In this document: one piece after another, positions 62,758 to 64,000 of the stretch
Numbering within the stretch: position 1 is the first letter of the stretch
Layout: every line of letters starts with the position of its first letter
Source: Capsulimonadaceae bacterium
GTDB taxonomy: Bacteria > Armatimonadota > Armatimonadia > Armatimonadales > Capsulimonadaceae
Direction: 5' to 3'
NCBI GenBank assembly: GCA_031292625.1
Contig: JARLGU010000060.1
Coordinates: 28,025 to 92,024, forward strand
Length of the DNA: 64,000 nt
Notes under the pieces: generated by a model
The model's database searches: none
What the model was told of the DNA's origin: nothing
What the model saw: only the letters and a program-made list of their open reading frames with translations
Program-made: the position numbers and the translations under genes

Positions 62758-63912
62758 CTAGAACGTTCCGGCGACGTTGGCGACCTTCTGCTCTGTAACT
62801 TCCTTCTTGATCGTAGAAGCCTTGACGTGCTCCTGCAGCTTTTCGTAGTACAGGTCGCCGTTGAGCGGCAGGTCTACCCACGCATCGATCCATGAGGACA
62901 GGATCATGGCGTTCGCCAATTCGGTGCCGTTGATTCCTTCGAGGCCGCTCGCCAGAAGCGGGGAGCCGTTCAGGACTGCATTGACGAAGTTCTTCGTGAT
63001 GCCGATGTGTTCTTCGCCGCCGCGCGCGTTGATTTCGCAAGTCCACGTTTCCGGTTGACCGAAGCCGTCGGGCGTTTCGGCGATGAACTTGCTGACCGGG
63101 GTGACGGTGCGGTGGAATGTCACGCCGCCGTCGCGCAGCACGATTTTACCGCGGTCGCCGACCACTTCAAAGTACTTGGTGCCGGGCGCTTCGCCGGTGG
63201 TCGTGATAAAGACTCCGCTGGCGCCGTTCTCATACTGCAGGTAGGCTGTCACATCGTCCTCTACCTCGATATTATGGTAGCGGCCGAATTTGCAGAAGCC
63301 GCGAACGCGGCTTGGCATGCCGGTAATCCACTGGAGCAGGTCAAGGTTGTGCGGGGCCTGATTGAGCAAGACGCCTCCGCCTTCGCCTTCCCAGGTGGCG
63401 CGCCATCCGCCGGAGTCGTAGTAGGCCTGGCTGCGTGTCCAGTCGGTGATGACGTACAGGGTGCGCTTCAGCGTGCCGAGTTCGCCGGATGCGACCAAGT
63501 CGCGCATCTTTTGATGCGCCGCATTGGTTCTTTGGTTGAACATGATTCCGAAGACAAGATTCGATTTCGCGGCCACTTCGTTCAGCTCGCGAACCTGCTT
63601 GGTGTACGCACCGGCAGGCTTTTCGACCAGTGCGTGCACGCCCGCGTTTAGGGCTTTGATCGCCAGGGGCGGATGGAAATAGTGCGGCACGGCGACAATC
63701 ACGATGTCCGCGGCGCGCGCTTCGAGCAGAGCTTCCGTCGACTCAAAAACAGGGACATCCTCATACTTCTCTTTGGCCTGCGCCAGTACGGTGGGGTTGT
63801 TGTCGACGATCGCGCCCAGCGTTGCGCCGGGGATCTTACCTTCTTTAAGGTAGGCTGCGTGATACCGGCCCATGTTGCCGTATCCGATAACTGCAATTCG
63901 TAGATCGCTCAT
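62758..63912 (-). CDS. Gfo/Idh/MocA-family oxidoreductase
   Basis: A 384-aa NAD(P)-dependent sugar-type oxidoreductase with the Rossmann motif AVIGYGNMGRYHAAY (residues about 6-20), the EKPAGAYTKQVREL motif near 95-108, and a C-terminal beta-sheet domain (GGVLLNQAPHNLDLLQWITG matches the family GG-x-H-DL element). These enzymes oxidise or isomerise sugars and inositols in the cytoplasm. The substrate is not readable. The upstream region (63913-64000) is cut off by the window edge. Confidence 0.93.
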   Translation of the reverse strand: MSDLRIAVIGYGNMGRYHAAYLKEGKIPGATLGAIVDNNPTVLAQAKEKYEDVPVFESTEALLEARAADIVIVAVPHYFHPPLAIKALNAGVHALVEKPAGAYTKQVRELNEVAAKSNLVFGIMFNQRTNAAHQKMRDLVASGELGTLKRTLYVITDWTRSQAYYDSGGWRATWEGEGGGVLLNQAPHNLDLLQWITGMPSRVRGFCKFGRYHNIEVEDDVTAYLQYENGASGVFITTTGEAPGTKYFEVVGDRGKIVLRDGGVTFHRTVTPVSKFIAETPDGFGQPETWTCEINARGGEEHIGITKNFVNAVLNGSPLLASGLEGINGTELANAMILSSWIDAWVDLPLNGDLYYEKLQEHVKASTIKKEVTEQKVANVAGTF

Positions 63913-64000
63913 GGTTGTTTGCGTTGGGCGCGCCTGCGCCTCGTTCTCCTCTTGGCGGCCGGAGCCAACGCCGAATGCGGCTCCCGACCAGACTGCATAA

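Noticed and set aside
1..64000. CRISPR arrays, rRNA and tRNA genes
   Set aside because: No regularly spaced repeats, no rRNA-like sequence and no T-loop/acceptor-stem combination were seen by eye; a covariance scan would be decisive for tRNA.

Overview
The window reads as chromosomal DNA of a GC-rich, diderm, flagellated heterotroph. The best guess is Armatimonadota (Capsulimonas-like). This rests on two DUF1559-type prepilin proteins with the H-X9-DG ending, many secreted polysaccharide-active enzymes, UroD-like and Gfo/Idh/MocA proteins, and a flagellar set that includes FlgH and FlgI rings, which implies an outer membrane. The assignment is an inference from gene content; no rRNA or tRNA was seen.

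Layout. 1-8.2 kb: a 5'-truncated PAS/GAF/HD-GYP protein, a UroD-like protein, a phytanoyl-CoA-dioxygenase-like enzyme divergent from an AraC regulator, a TetR regulator divergent from a short-chain dehydrogenase with a clear palindromic operator, and ilvD. 8.2-13 kb: accessory DNA with dispersed repeats, a TRIC-type channel gene whose promoter-proximal 446 bp are duplicated 2 kb away, an AT-rich foreign-looking methyltransferase between the two copies, and a candidate small RNA. 13-15.7 kb: a CBM9-like secreted protein and a cytoplasmic GH13 enzyme. 16-22.7 kb: a LacI regulator, a pseudopilin, a BNR_4-like secreted protein and a GH95-like Tat-exported enzyme in one operon. 22.7-31 kb: mixed genes (FAD oxidoreductase, FrnE/DsbA-like, OppD-like ATPase, YHS protein, a homing-endonuclease-repeat protein, an HtpX-like pseudoprotease, a GH26-like enzyme). 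31-33.4 kb: tyrS with an ECF sigma factor and a zinc-type anti-sigma factor. 33-39 kb: a secreted repeat protein, an atypical SDR, an isochorismatase-like hydrolase, and glyA behind a ZTP riboswitch and terminator.

39-57 kb: a degenerate PilT-like ATPase; flgF, separated from its usual partner by a second regulator-pseudopilin-glycosidase operon and a cheW/MCP pair; then flgG-flgA-flgH-flgI-flgJ-flgN-flgK-flgL-fliW, with a sigma-28-type promoter in front of flgG. 57-64 kb: DUF4234 and DUF2752 membrane proteins, leuCD with an upstream methyltransferase, a LysR regulator, a second copy of the large dispersed repeat, and a Gfo/Idh/MocA oxidoreductase.

The most interesting theme is the repeated order sugar-type regulator, DUF1559 pseudopilin, secreted glycosidase. 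It occurs twice, each time regulator-first, with a strong promoter and palindromic operators in front. It suggests that these enigmatic pseudopilins are induced together with particular polysaccharide-degrading enzymes and may help to present or contact the substrate.
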